From JANPPS01 sp965246835 (lineage in GTDB: Bacteria > Pseudomonadota > Alphaproteobacteria > Acetobacterales > Acetobacteraceae), in the NCBI GenBank assembly GCA_965246835.1, contig CBDFFQ010000001.1, forward strand, positions 1,116,001 through 1,180,000: 64,000 nucleotides of DNA, read 5' to 3'. Below the pieces are notes generated by a model. It did not search any database. It saw only the letters and a list, made by a program, of their open reading frames with translations, and had not been told where the DNA came from. Below are positions 24,218 through 33,237 of the stretch, piece by piece. The position numbers and the translations under genes were made by a program. The stretch's first letter is position 1; each line of letters starts with the position of its first letter.

Positions 24218-25806
24218 GCGGGCGGGCGTAGCGCCGGTGCGGCCGTGATGTCAAAGCAGGGCGGCGTCCAGCCCCGGCCCGGCACGCTGTCCAGCAGCGC
24301 CCGCGTGTACTCATGCGCGGGTGCGGCGAACACGGCCTGCGTCGGCCCCTGTTCTACGATTTCACCCCGGCGCATCACCGCCACGCGGTCACACACCTGC
24401 GCCGCCACCCGCAGGTCGTGCGTGATGAACAGCATGGTGAGGCCGAGCCGGGTGCGCAGCTCCTCCAGGAGGAGCAGGATCTCGGCCTGCACCGATACGT
24501 CGAGCGCGGACACGGGCTCGTCCGCGATCAACAGCTCCGGCTCCAAGGCGAGTGCGCGGGCGATGCCGATGCGTTGGCGCTGGCCGCCGCTGAATTCGTG
24601 CGGGAAGCGGGTGGCGGCGCCGGGTTCGAGGCGCACCAGGCGCAGCAGGGCGGCCGCGCGCGGCGGGTCCCACGGCAGGCCATGCGCGCGCGGTCCTTCC
24701 GCCAGGATGTCACCGACCCGGCGCCTGGGGTTCAACGACGCGAACGGGTCCTGGAACACCATCCCGATCCGCCGCCGCATGGGCCGCCAGCCGGCCCGCG
24801 ACAGGCCGCGCAGCTCGGCGCCGTCGAACCGGATGCTGCCGGCATCGGGCGTGACCAAATCCACGATGCAGCGCGCGAGCGTGGACTTGCCGGAGCCGCT
24901 TTCGCCCACGAGCCCCAGCGTCTCGCCGCGCCGGATCGTGAGGGCGGCGCCCTGCACGGCCACGGCGCCGCGATAGGCCTTGCGCACCCCGTCCATCGCC
25001 AGCAGCACCGGTGCATCGACGGCCGCGCGGGCCACGCGGGTATGGGCGGGGACGGCGGCGATCAGGGCCTGGGTGTAGGGGTGTTGGGCCCGGGTCAATA
25101 CGGCGGCGGCGGCGCCCTGTTCCACGATGCGGCCGTGCTGCATGACGGCGACGCGGTCCGCGATCTCCGCCACCACGCCGAAATCATGCGTGATGAACAA
25201 GACGCCGGTGCCGCGCCGGCGCTGGATGTCGCGGATCAGACGCAGGACCTGCATCTGCGTCGTGACATCGAGCGCCGTGGTGGGCTCGTCCGCGATCAGG
25301 ATAGCGGGCTCCAAAGCGAGGGCCATCGCGATCACCACGCGCTGCCGCTGCCCGCCGGAGAGGGCATGCGGGTAGCGGCGCATCAAGGCCGTGGGGTCCG
25401 GCAGGCCGACGGACTCCAGCAGCTCCGACACGCGCCGGCCGACAGCCACGCCATGCACCTGCATGACCTCCGCCACCTGGTCGCCCACGCGCATCAGCGG
25501 GTTGAGCGCGGTCATCGGCTCCTGGAACACCATGCCGAGCCGGCGTCCGCGTAGGTCCCGCATGGCGGCGGGGCTCGCTTGCAGCAGGTCCGCGCCTTCG
25601 AACCCGATATGGCCGGTGGCGGTCAGGCTGCGGGGCAGCAGGCCCATGATGGCGCCGGCGGAGACCGACTTGCCGGAGCCGCTTTCGCCCACGATGCACA
25701 GGATCTCGCCGGGATCGAGCGTGAACGACACGCCGTCCACGGCATGGCTGCGGTCGGCACCCGGCGGCAGGCGGACCGCCAGGTTCTCGACGGTGAGCAG
25801 GCTCAT
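24214..25806 (-). CDS. Fused dipeptide/oligopeptide ABC transporter ATPase (DppD-DppF type)
   Basis: Protein of 530 residues with two complete nucleotide-binding domains. Each has a Walker A (GESGSGKSVSAGA near residue 40; GESGSGKSTLARC near 310), a signature LSGGQRQR or FSGGQRQR, a Walker B LIADEPTTALDV or LIADEPVSALDV, and a switch His in FITHD. This fuses what are often separate DppD and DppF. The start at 25806 overlaps the DppC-type stop, and the stop overlaps glmU. It powers import of peptides or other nickel-type/opine substrates of the family; the actual substrate is not readable. Confidence 0.93.
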   Translation of the reverse strand: MSLLTVENLAVRLPPGADRSHAVDGVSFTLDPGEILCIVGESGSGKSVSAGAIMGLLPRSLTATGHIGFEGADLLQASPAAMRDLRGRRLGMVFQEPMTALNPLMRVGDQVAEVMQVHGVAVGRRVSELLESVGLPDPTALMRRYPHALSGGQRQRVVIAMALALEPAILIADEPTTALDVTTQMQVLRLIRDIQRRRGTGVLFITHDFGVVAEIADRVAVMQHGRIVEQGAAAAVLTRAQHPYTQALIAAVPAHTRVARAAVDAPVLLAMDGVRKAYRGAVAVQGAALTIRRGETLGLVGESGSGKSTLARCIVDLVTPDAGSIRFDGAELRGLSRAGWRPMRRRIGMVFQDPFASLNPRRRVGDILAEGPRAHGLPWDPPRAAALLRLVRLEPGAATRFPHEFSGGQRQRIGIARALALEPELLIADEPVSALDVSVQAEILLLLEELRTRLGLTMLFITHDLRVAAQVCDRVAVMRRGEIVEQGPTQAVFAAPAHEYTRALLDSVPGRGWTPPCFDITAAPALRPPA

Positions 25807-26624
25807 CGCCGCCGTGCCACGCGGGGGTTCAGCGCGTCCGCCAGCCCGTCGCCGACCAGGTTCAGCGCCAGAACCGTGAGAAAGATCGCGACGCCGGGGA
25901 ACACGCTCATCCACCACGCCAACCGGATCACGCTGCGCCCGGCGCCGATCATGAAACCCCAGCTCATGAGGTTGGGGTCGCCGAGCCCCAGGAACGACAG
26001 CGCGGATTCCAGCAGGATGGCGGAGGCGACCATGAGGCTCGCCAGCACCAGCACCGGGCTCAGCGCGTTGGGCAGGATGTCGCGGCACACGATCGACAGG
26101 CGGGAGCGGCCCAGCACCTCCGCCGCCTGCACGAACTCGCGGGTGCGCAGGGACAAAAACTCGGCGCGGACCACGCGGGTGACGGGCGGCCAGGACACGA
26201 TGGCGATGGCCGCCACGATGCTGGACAGGCTGGGCGTGAAGATCGCGACCAGCACGACGGCCAGGACGAAGCTCGGGATGGTCTGGAACAATTCGGTGAA
26301 CCGCATCAGCGCGTCATCGACCCAGCCGCCGGCATAGCCCGCGACGGCGCCGAGCCCGATGCCGACGATCAACGCCATGATGGTGGAGACGGCGCCCACC
26401 AGCAGCGACACGTAGGCGCCATGCGCGATGCCGGACGCGACATCCCGCCCCAAACTGTCGGAGCCCAGCAGGAACCCGTCCTCCCCCGGATGCGAAAACG
26501 GCGCGCCCGCCATGTCCCACGGCGAGCCCGGGAACAGCAGCGGCGCCAGTGCGGACGCAAGCCCGACCAATCCCAAGATGACAAGCCCGATAACGGCGCC
26601 ACGGTTGCGGAGGAAGGCGGTCAC
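25803..26624 (-). CDS. Peptide-type ABC transporter permease (DppC family)
   Basis: Inner-membrane permease of 273 residues. It has an N-terminal helix (RGAVIGLVILGLVGLASAL), the family text HPGEDGFLLGSDSLGRDVAS, and further helices. The EAA loop is QAAEVLGRSRLSIVCRDILPN, which contacts the ATPase. DppC-type permeases form a heterodimer with the DppB-type protein encoded just upstream. Overlaps of four bases join it to both neighbours. Confidence 0.93.
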   Translation of the reverse strand: MTAFLRNRGAVIGLVILGLVGLASALAPLLFPGSPWDMAGAPFSHPGEDGFLLGSDSLGRDVASGIAHGAYVSLLVGAVSTIMALIVGIGLGAVAGYAGGWVDDALMRFTELFQTIPSFVLAVVLVAIFTPSLSSIVAAIAIVSWPPVTRVVRAEFLSLRTREFVQAAEVLGRSRLSIVCRDILPNALSPVLVLASLMVASAILLESALSFLGLGDPNLMSWGFMIGAGRSVIRLAWWMSVFPGVAIFLTVLALNLVGDGLADALNPRVARRR

Positions 26625-27583
26625 GCCATCCTCGGGTCGATCAGGACATACAGCAGGTCGGTGACCAGGTTGAACAGCACCACCAGCACCGCGGTGCAGA
26701 GGAACACGCCGAGCAGCACCTGGTAGTCGCGGGCGAGCAGCGCGTCGAAGGCGAGGCGGCCGATGCCGGGCCAGGCGAAGACGGTTTCGACCAGGATGGA
26801 GCCGCCCACGAGCTGCCCGGCCTGGATGCCGGCGAGCGTCACCACCGGAAGCAAGGCATTTCGAAGGATGTGCCGGCGCAGGATGCGGCCCTCCGGCGCG
26901 CCCTTGGCCCGGGCGGTGCGGACGAAATCCTGGTCGGCGACCTCCAGCATCGCGCTCCGGGTCAGGCGGGCGTAGACCGCCATGTAGAACAGGCCGAGCG
27001 TGAGGGATGGCAGCACGAGGTAGGGCGCCGTGTCCCGCATCGCCGCCCAGCCATGCAGCTCGGCACCGACCGTGCCCATGCCGAAGCTCGGCAACCAGCC
27101 CAGCCCCACGCTGAACACCAGGATGAGCATGAGGCCGACCCAGAAGATCGGGGTGGCATAGAACACCAGCGCCAGCGTGGTGATCAGGCTGTCCGCCCAG
27201 CTGCCAGCCCGGCGCGCCGCCATGGCGCCCAAGGTGATGCCGGCCGCCAGCGCGAACACGAAGGCGGTGCCGGTCAGCAGCAACGTGGCCGGCAGGCGTT
27301 CCGCGATGAGGCTCAGCACCGTGCGCTGCTGGCGATGGGAGATGCCGAGGTCACCGGTGAGGACGCCGCGCAGGTAGATCCAGAGCTGTTCGGGCAGCGA
27401 GCGGTCGAGGCCGAATTGCTGGCGGAGTTGTTCCACGAATTTGGGATCGGCGGCGCCGGATTGGCCGGCGATGACGCTGGCGGGGTCCCCGGGGGCGGCG
27501 TGGATCAGGATGAAGTTGATGACCATGATCGCGAGGATGATCGCGGCCATCTTGCTGAGGCGGAGGAGGATGCGTCTGATCAT
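26621..27583 (-). CDS. Peptide-type ABC transporter permease (DppB family)
   Basis: Permease of 320 residues with six helices: the N-terminal helix IILAIMVINFILIHAAPGDP, a periplasmic region FGLDRSLPEQLWIYLRGVLTG, and an EAA-type loop RTARAKGAPEGRILRRHILRN. It pairs with the DppC-type permease downstream (ATGA overlap). A palindromic repeat lies between this gene and the binding-protein gene upstream, so their expression may differ. Confidence 0.93.
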   Translation of the reverse strand: MIRRILLRLSKMAAIILAIMVINFILIHAAPGDPASVIAGQSGAADPKFVEQLRQQFGLDRSLPEQLWIYLRGVLTGDLGISHRQQRTVLSLIAERLPATLLLTGTAFVFALAAGITLGAMAARRAGSWADSLITTLALVFYATPIFWVGLMLILVFSVGLGWLPSFGMGTVGAELHGWAAMRDTAPYLVLPSLTLGLFYMAVYARLTRSAMLEVADQDFVRTARAKGAPEGRILRRHILRNALLPVVTLAGIQAGQLVGGSILVETVFAWPGIGRLAFDALLARDYQVLLGVFLCTAVLVVLFNLVTDLLYVLIDPRMA

Positions 27584-27609
27584 GTCCGGATTGGGCCGGG
27601 CATGTCGTT

Positions 27610-27647
27610 TCCCTCACCCCGACCCTCTCCCGAAGGGAGAGGGGGAA
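27610..27647. repeat. Dispersed palindromic repeat between dppA- and dppB-type genes
   Basis: CCCTCACCCCGACCCTCTCC followed by CGAAGGGAGAGGGGG makes a stem CCCTCTCCC/GGGAGAGGG with loop GAA. It is the clearest copy of the family also found at 2119-2214 and within cysS. Placed between the binding-protein and permease genes, it could trim mRNA so that binding protein is made in excess, as REP hairpins do elsewhere (inference). Confidence 0.8.
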
Positions 27648-27656
27648 GGTCTAGCC

Positions 27657-29246
27657 TCACGCCAGGAACACGTCATCGAAACTGGCGTGCACGCCGGTGC
27701 CGAGTTGGATCGTGTTGTGCAGCTTGCGGTCGTTGATGGTGGGGAACGCCATCTCCAGGATCCAGATCTGCGGCACTTCCTGGGTCAGCAGCTTCTGCGC
27801 CTGGGTGAACGCGGTCTGGCGGGAAGCCGGGTCGGGTGCTGCGCCGGCTTCGGCGAATAGCTGGTCCACCACGTCGTTCTTGTAGCCGCCGGTGTTGGTG
27901 AAAGTGACCTTCTTGATGTTGCTGGACACGTAGGTCCGCTCCACGCCCAAGGTCGGATCGCCGTATTGATACAGGTAGTTGATGGAGGTTTCGTAGTCCC
28001 AATCCGCCATCCGCCGCGCCCAGCCGCCAGCGTCCGTGCTTTCCAGCACCAGCTCGATCCCCACCGCCTTCAGTGCCGTGCGCAGATACTCCGCGAGCCG
28101 GGTCCAGACCTCGCCATACGGCAGCGCCAGGTGCTTCAGGGTAAACCGGATGCCCTGCGCGTTCGGTTTCAGCCCGGCCGCATCCAGCAGCGCACTCGCC
28201 GCCTTCGGATCATAGCCCTGCAGCTTGGAGGCCTTGTCATAGAACCGCGTGGTGGAGGCCACCGGGGAGGTCGCGACCTTGCCGACCCCGAACCACAGCC
28301 GCCGCAGCACGAAATCGCGGTCGATCGCGTGGCTGATCGCCTGCCGCACGCGCACATCGTCCAGCGGCTTCACCCGGTGGTTCAGCTCGAGCCACATCAG
28401 CGGCGAGAAATACTCCCACCCCTTGGTGGTGACCTCGAGGTTTGGCATCTCGCGGAAGCGCGGCACGTCGAACGGCTCGATATCGCCCGAGGCCGTGAGT
28501 TGCACCTGGCCCGATTGCAGCGCGATGCCGCGGCCCTGGCTGTCGGGGATCACGCGGTAGATGATCTCATCGAGGTAGGGCTGGCCCGGCTTCCAATAGG
28601 TCTCATGCCGCCGCAGCCGGATGAAGTTGCCGCGCTGCCACTCCACGAACTTGAACGGCCCGGTGCCGATCGGGGTCTGGTTCATCGGGTTGGTGCGGAA
28701 ATCCGTGCCGTCGAACACGTGCTTCGGCACGATCGCCGTCGTGGTCACGTCGAACATCAGCAGGAACGGCTCGAACGGGGAATCGAGCGTGAGCTTCACG
28801 GTCTGCGGATCGGGCGCCACGGCTTCCTTGATCTTGGCGAACACGCTGCGGGCCCGCGGGCTCAGCTCCAAATGGAACTTCATGATGGAGAAGATGACGT
28901 CGTCGGACGTCATGGGCTTGCCGTCGTGGAAGGTGACGCCGTCCTGCAAGGTGAAGGTGTAGGTGCGGCGATCCTCCGACAGGGTCCAGCTTTTGGCGAG
29001 CTCCGGCAGCGGCGTCAGGTCCGGCGCGTATTTCAGCAGGCCCTGGTAGATCTTGCTGGCCACGATCAGGGTCGGCCCCTGGCTGTTCACGCCTAGGACC
29101 AACACCGGCGGCTCCGGCGTCACGATGCTGGTGAGCGTGCCGCCCCGCTTCGGCGCCACACCTTGCGCCCGAGCTTGTGCCACGGTCATCAGCCCGGCCG
29201 TTCCCGCCAGAAGCCCGCGTCGCGTCAGACCGTCCGTGAGTGCCAT
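27657..29246 (-). CDS. Peptide/opine-type ABC transporter substrate-binding protein (SBP family 5)
   Basis: Periplasmic binding protein of 529 residues for the following transporter. A Tat-type signal TRRGLLAGTAGLMTVAQARA opens it, and mature text GGTLTSIVTPEPPVLVLGVN begins near residue 35. SBP_bac_5 features include LTPLPELAKSWTLSEDRRTY, FTLQDGVTFHDGKPMTSDDV, TPIGTGPFKFVEWQRGNF and DVRVRQAISHAIDRDFVL. The gene leads the operon, divergent from the amidohydrolase at 29345. Ligand is unknown. Confidence 0.93.
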   Translation of the reverse strand: MALTDGLTRRGLLAGTAGLMTVAQARAQGVAPKRGGTLTSIVTPEPPVLVLGVNSQGPTLIVASKIYQGLLKYAPDLTPLPELAKSWTLSEDRRTYTFTLQDGVTFHDGKPMTSDDVIFSIMKFHLELSPRARSVFAKIKEAVAPDPQTVKLTLDSPFEPFLLMFDVTTTAIVPKHVFDGTDFRTNPMNQTPIGTGPFKFVEWQRGNFIRLRRHETYWKPGQPYLDEIIYRVIPDSQGRGIALQSGQVQLTASGDIEPFDVPRFREMPNLEVTTKGWEYFSPLMWLELNHRVKPLDDVRVRQAISHAIDRDFVLRRLWFGVGKVATSPVASTTRFYDKASKLQGYDPKAASALLDAAGLKPNAQGIRFTLKHLALPYGEVWTRLAEYLRTALKAVGIELVLESTDAGGWARRMADWDYETSINYLYQYGDPTLGVERTYVSSNIKKVTFTNTGGYKNDVVDQLFAEAGAAPDPASRQTAFTQAQKLLTQEVPQIWILEMAFPTINDRKLHNTIQLGTGVHASFDDVFLA

Positions 29247-29344
29247 GCCATGATCCCCGAATGCGTGACAGGAACGTTAGAACGTGCGGCGCAGCATGGA
29301 CAAGCGGGAAGCCGGTTCATAGCGTGGCGCCTGAGGAGAAAACG

Positions 29345-30361
29345 ATGCGTGCGTTCTGGGACCCGGTTCAACTGCAGCACGCGCCGCATTTCTTCCTGCA
29401 ACGCGGCCAGGTCCGCGCCAATTTCGAGCGGCCGGAGCGCGCGTCGGCGTTGCTGGAGGGCCTGTCCACGCTCGGCATCGTGCCGGAGCGGCCACCCGCG
29501 ATCGGGCGCGCCTCCCTGCTGGCGGTGCATGACGCGGCTTATCTCGACTTCCTGGCCGACAGCCCGGCGGAATGGGCGGCCCTCGCGGATGCCGGGCCGG
29601 AGCTGGTGCCGAACCTGCACCCCACCCCGGAGATGCTGGCGCAGGGCGCGCAGCCCGGCGGCGTCATCGGGCGGCTCGGCTGGTTCACGGCCGATACGTC
29701 GTCCCCGATCACCGCTGCGACGTGGCCAGCTGCCGAAGCCGCGGCGGCGTGCGCGGTGGCGGCCGTGGATGCGGGCGGCACGGCCTATGCGCTGTGCCGG
29801 CCGCCGGGGCACCATGCCTATCGGGCGCGGGCGGGCGGGCATTGCTACCTCAACAACGCGGCCATCGCGGCGGAGCGGCTGCGGGCCCGGGGCGCCCGGC
29901 GGGTGGCGGTGCTGGACATCGACAGCCATCACGGCAACGGCACCCAGGGCGCGTTCTGGACGCGGGACGACGTGCTGTTCGTCTCGATCCATGGCGATCC
30001 CGGCGGCTACTACCCCTGGTATGTCGGTCATGCCGATGAGCGGGGCGGGGGCGCCGGCGCCGGGTGGAACCTGAACGTGCCGTTGCCGCGGGATAGCGAC
30101 GATGACGCGTGGTTGGCGGCGCTGGAGGCCGGGCTGGCGCAGGTGCGGCATTGCGGGGTGGAGGCGCTGGTGCTGAGCCTCGGGTTCGACGCGTCCGAAA
30201 ACGAGCCGCTGCGGTTCCTGCGCGTGACGGATGACGGGTTTGCCCGGGCCGCCGCCGCCATCTCCGCGCTGCGCCTGCCGACCACGATCGTGCAGGAGGG
30301 CGGCTACAATACCGCCACGCTCGGGCCATTGCTGGCGCGGTTCCTCGGGGCGTGGGGGTGA
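29345..30361 (+). CDS. Histone deacetylase / acetylpolyamine amidohydrolase family protein
   Basis: Zinc-dependent deacetylase of 338 residues. The HDAC core is visible: CRPPGHHAYRARAGGHCYLN (catalytic His pair), VAVLDIDSHHGNGTQGAFW (zinc ligands Asp and His), VLSLGFDASENEPL (zinc Asp) and QEGGYNTATL. Bacterial members act on acetylated polyamines or small amides rather than histones. The start at 29345 has GGAG about nine bases upstream. It is divergent from the binding protein and overlaps yifB by four bases. Confidence 0.9.
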   Translation: MRAFWDPVQLQHAPHFFLQRGQVRANFERPERASALLEGLSTLGIVPERPPAIGRASLLAVHDAAYLDFLADSPAEWAALADAGPELVPNLHPTPEMLAQGAQPGGVIGRLGWFTADTSSPITAATWPAAEAAAACAVAAVDAGGTAYALCRPPGHHAYRARAGGHCYLNNAAIAAERLRARGARRVAVLDIDSHHGNGTQGAFWTRDDVLFVSIHGDPGGYYPWYVGHADERGGGAGAGWNLNVPLPRDSDDDAWLAALEAGLAQVRHCGVEALVLSLGFDASENEPLRFLRVTDDGFARAAAAISALRLPTTIVQEGGYNTATLGPLLARFLGAWG

Positions 30362-31860
30362 CTCTCGCCCGCATCCGCAGTTTTGCCTTTTCGGGGATCG
30401 AGGCGGCACCGGTCGAGGTGCAGGTGCAGATCAGCTCCGGCCTCCCCGCCTTCCTGATCGTGGGATTGCCCGACAAGGCGGTGGGCGAGGCGCGGGAGCG
30501 GGTGCGGGCGGCGCTCACCGCGATGGGCCTGTCGCTGCCGCCGCGCCGGGTGCTGATCAACCTGGCGCCGGCCGACGTGCTGAAGGAAGGCAGCCATTTC
30601 GACCTGCCGATCGCGCTCGCCGTGCTGGCCGCCATGGACGTGCTGCCGCGGGACGAGGTGGCGGGCTATGCCGCTTTGGGCGAGCTGTCGTTGGATGGCG
30701 CGATCAACCCGGTGGCCGGCGTGCTGCCCGCCGCCATGGCCGCCTCCGAACGCGGGCTCGGCCTGATTTGCCCGGCGGCGCAGGGCGGGGAGGCCGCATG
30801 GGCCGGACAGATCGAGGTGCTGGCGGCGCCGGACCTGCTGTCGATCATCAACCATTTCCGCGGCACCCAGGTGCTGACCCCGCCCGAGCCCGGCGGTGTG
30901 CAGGAAGGCGTGGCCGGCCCCGACCTCAGCGAGGTCCGCGGCATGGAGACGGCCAAGCGCGCGCTGGAAATCGCCGCGGCCGGCGGGCACAACCTCATGC
31001 TGGTCGGCCCGCCCGGCGCCGGTAAGTCCATGCTGGCGGCGCGGCTGGCCACGTTACTGCCCGATCTGCGCCCGGCGGAGGCGCTGGAGGTCAGCATGAT
31101 CCATTCCGTGGCGGGCATGCTGGAGGGCGGGCGGCTGGTGATGCGCCCGCCGTTCCGGGAGCCGCATCACGGCGCTTCGATGGCTGCGCTCACGGGCGGC
31201 GGGCAGCGCGCCCGGCCCGGCGAGGTCAGCCTCGCGCATCGCGGCGTGCTGTTTTTGGACGAGCTGCCGGAGTTCCCGCGGCCCGCGTTGGAATCCCTAC
31301 GCCAGCCCCTGGAAAGCGGCCGCACCACCGTCGCCCGTGCCGCCGCGCACATCACCTACCCGGCCCGCTTCCAGCTGATCGCCGCCATGAACCCCTGCCG
31401 CTGCGGCCATCTCGGTGACGCCGCGCGGGAGTGCAGCAAGGCGCCGCGGTGCGGGGAGGAATATCTGGGCCGCATCAGCGGGCCGCTGCTGGACCGGATC
31501 GACATGACGGTGGCCGTGCAGCCGACGCCGCCGGCCGAACTGTCCCGCGCGGCACCGGGCGAGCCGAGCGCCGCCGTGGCGTCCCGCGTGTTCGAGGCCC
31601 GCACGGTGCAGCGCGCCCGCTACGGGGACGGCCCCGCCACCAACGCGGAGGCGGAACTGGGGGACATCGCCTTGCAGGCGGAGGCGCGCACGCTGGCGGA
31701 GCAGGCGTCGGAGCGGTTGCGGCTGTCGGCGCGGGGGTTCACGCGGGTGCTGCGGGTGGCGCGGACCATCGCGGATTTGGCTGGGGTGCCGGAGATCAGG
31801 CGGGCGGATGTGGCGGAGGCGCTGTCGTACCGGCATCGGGTGCCGGGACGAAAGGTGTGA
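30358..31860 (+). CDS. YifB/ComM-type magnesium chelatase-like AAA+ ATPase
   Basis: AAA+ ATPase of about 500 residues. The N-terminal ChlI/Lon-like domain has VQISSGLPAFLIVGLPDKAVG and LINLAPADVLKEGSHFDLP. The ATPase core has Walker A LVGPPGAGKSMLAARL, Walker B GVLFLDELPEF and AMNPCRCGHLGD, and a C-terminal lid follows. ComM homologues act as branch-migration helicases in DNA uptake; YifB's role here is unproven. A GTG at 30358 gives a GTGA overlap with the amidohydrolase, and GTG at 30352 is equally possible. Confidence 0.92.
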   Translation: MTLARIRSFAFSGIEAAPVEVQVQISSGLPAFLIVGLPDKAVGEARERVRAALTAMGLSLPPRRVLINLAPADVLKEGSHFDLPIALAVLAAMDVLPRDEVAGYAALGELSLDGAINPVAGVLPAAMAASERGLGLICPAAQGGEAAWAGQIEVLAAPDLLSIINHFRGTQVLTPPEPGGVQEGVAGPDLSEVRGMETAKRALEIAAAGGHNLMLVGPPGAGKSMLAARLATLLPDLRPAEALEVSMIHSVAGMLEGGRLVMRPPFREPHHGASMAALTGGGQRARPGEVSLAHRGVLFLDELPEFPRPALESLRQPLESGRTTVARAAAHITYPARFQLIAAMNPCRCGHLGDAARECSKAPRCGEEYLGRISGPLLDRIDMTVAVQPTPPAELSRAAPGEPSAAVASRVFEARTVQRARYGDGPATNAEAELGDIALQAEARTLAEQASERLRLSARGFTRVLRVARTIADLAGVPEIRRADVAEALSYRHRVPGRKV

Positions 31861-31952
31861 TGGTGGTTTTGCGGTTGGCGCTGTGCTTATCTGGCCCCCG
31901 GCTGACGGCAGCGAGGCGATGCCTGATCGGCACAGGCGGGCGCCACTGACGT

Positions 31953-33197
31953 TCACACCAGCGCCGGCACCCGCTCCGCCGGGGGCGTGTTGCGGCTGCG
32001 CCCGGCGCGCACGATCCCGTCGATCACCACCATCCCGATGCCGGGCAAATCGCCCTGCTGCACGCTGTCCAGCAGGTCGCGCCCGGCGGAGTGCTGCGCG
32101 CGGTCCATGAACACCAAATCCGCCGCCCGCCCCATCTCGATGATCCCGCAATCGAGCTTGCGCATCCGTGCCGTGTTGCCCGTGGCGCAGCAGAATAGCG
32201 TCTCCGCAGGCACCTCCCCCAATGAGGACAGCATCGCGATCATGCGCAGGATGCCGAGCGGCTGCACGCCCGAGCCCGCCGGGCCATCGGTGCCGAGGAT
32301 CACCCGCGCCATCTGCCCCATCTCCCGCGCATAACGCAGCGCGCTCAGCCCGGCCAGTTCGTTGCCGTTATGCACGATCTCGATCCCGCGCCCGCAGCCC
32401 TCGCAAAGGCAGCGTATCTGCCGGAGCGGCAGCGCGGTGTGGCCGCCATTGATGTGCCCGATAATGTCCGCATCGGCCTCCAGCACCGTGTCGGCATCGA
32501 TGTAGCCGGAGCCCGGCACGCTGGGGCCGCCGGTGTGGATCGTGCTCTGGATGCCGTATTTGCGCGCCCAGGCCACCATCTCCTTGGCCTCATACCCGGC
32601 CTTGACCGTGCCGAGCCCGACCTCGCCCAGCAACGTCACCCCTGCCGCCGCGAGTTCGGCGAAATCGCTTTCGACCATGCCCTGCTCGATCACCGGCGCC
32701 CCCGCCAGCACCTTCACGCCGCCCGGGCGGTGGTTGGCGTAGGCCCGTTGCGCCGTGATCGCCAGCGCCTTCAGGCCCACGATGTCCCGCGGGCGGCCCG
32801 GCAGGTGCACCTCACCGGCCGAGATCATGGTGGTGACCCCGCCATGCATGGTGCTGTCGATCCAGCCGAGCTGGTTCTGCCGCGGAGTCCAGTCCCCGAA
32901 CACGGGATGCACGTGGCTGTCGATCAGACCGGGGCAGACGGCGCAGCCCTGGGCGTCGATGGTGACGGCGGCTTCGCCGAAATCCACGTCGGCACGGCGC
33001 CCCACCGCCACGATCCGGCCGGCCTCCGCCACCAGCGTGTCGGCGTCGAGGATCGGCTCCTCCAGCCGGCCTGACAGCATCAGGCCGATGTTGCGCACCA
33101 GCAGCCGCCCCTGCTGCGTCTCCGGTCCCGCCCCCAGCGCCAAATCCTGCCCCTCCGTTCGGAAGGGCAGGATCGGAGGCCGGGACGGCGGCGTCAA
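31953..33197 (-). CDS. Amidohydrolase, enamidase-like
   Basis: Metal-dependent amidohydrolase of up to 414 residues. Catalytic features: DSHVHPVFGD (HxH), GGVTTMISAGEVHLPGRPRD, GEVGLGTVKAG, STIHTGG, DIIGHINGGHTA and VILGTDGPAGSGV. The spacing and the C-terminal SRNTPPAERVP closely resemble the enamidase (6-oxo-1,4,5,6-tetrahydronicotinate amidohydrolase) of clostridial nicotinate fermentation, from memory of that sequence. No other nicotinate-degradation gene is nearby. The true start is unclear: ATG 33197 adds about 30 residues, and GTG or CTG before RNIGLML is an alternative. Confidence 0.8.
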   Translation of the reverse strand: MTPPSRPPILPFRTEGQDLALGAGPETQQGRLLVRNIGLMLSGRLEEPILDADTLVAEAGRIVAVGRRADVDFGEAAVTIDAQGCAVCPGLIDSHVHPVFGDWTPRQNQLGWIDSTMHGGVTTMISAGEVHLPGRPRDIVGLKALAITAQRAYANHRPGGVKVLAGAPVIEQGMVESDFAELAAAGVTLLGEVGLGTVKAGYEAKEMVAWARKYGIQSTIHTGGPSVPGSGYIDADTVLEADADIIGHINGGHTALPLRQIRCLCEGCGRGIEIVHNGNELAGLSALRYAREMGQMARVILGTDGPAGSGVQPLGILRMIAMLSSLGEVPAETLFCCATGNTARMRKLDCGIIEMGRAADLVFMDRAQHSAGRDLLDSVQQGDLPGIGMVVIDGIVRAGRSRNTPPAERVPALV

Positions 33198-33237
33198 TCC
33201 AGGCCGGGGTGCGCCCGGCCTGGTTTGGCGTTCAGGC

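Noticed and set aside
29266..29285. Direct repeat GAACGTTAGAACGT before the deacetylase gene
   Set aside because: Six-base units only; likely chance and no palindrome.
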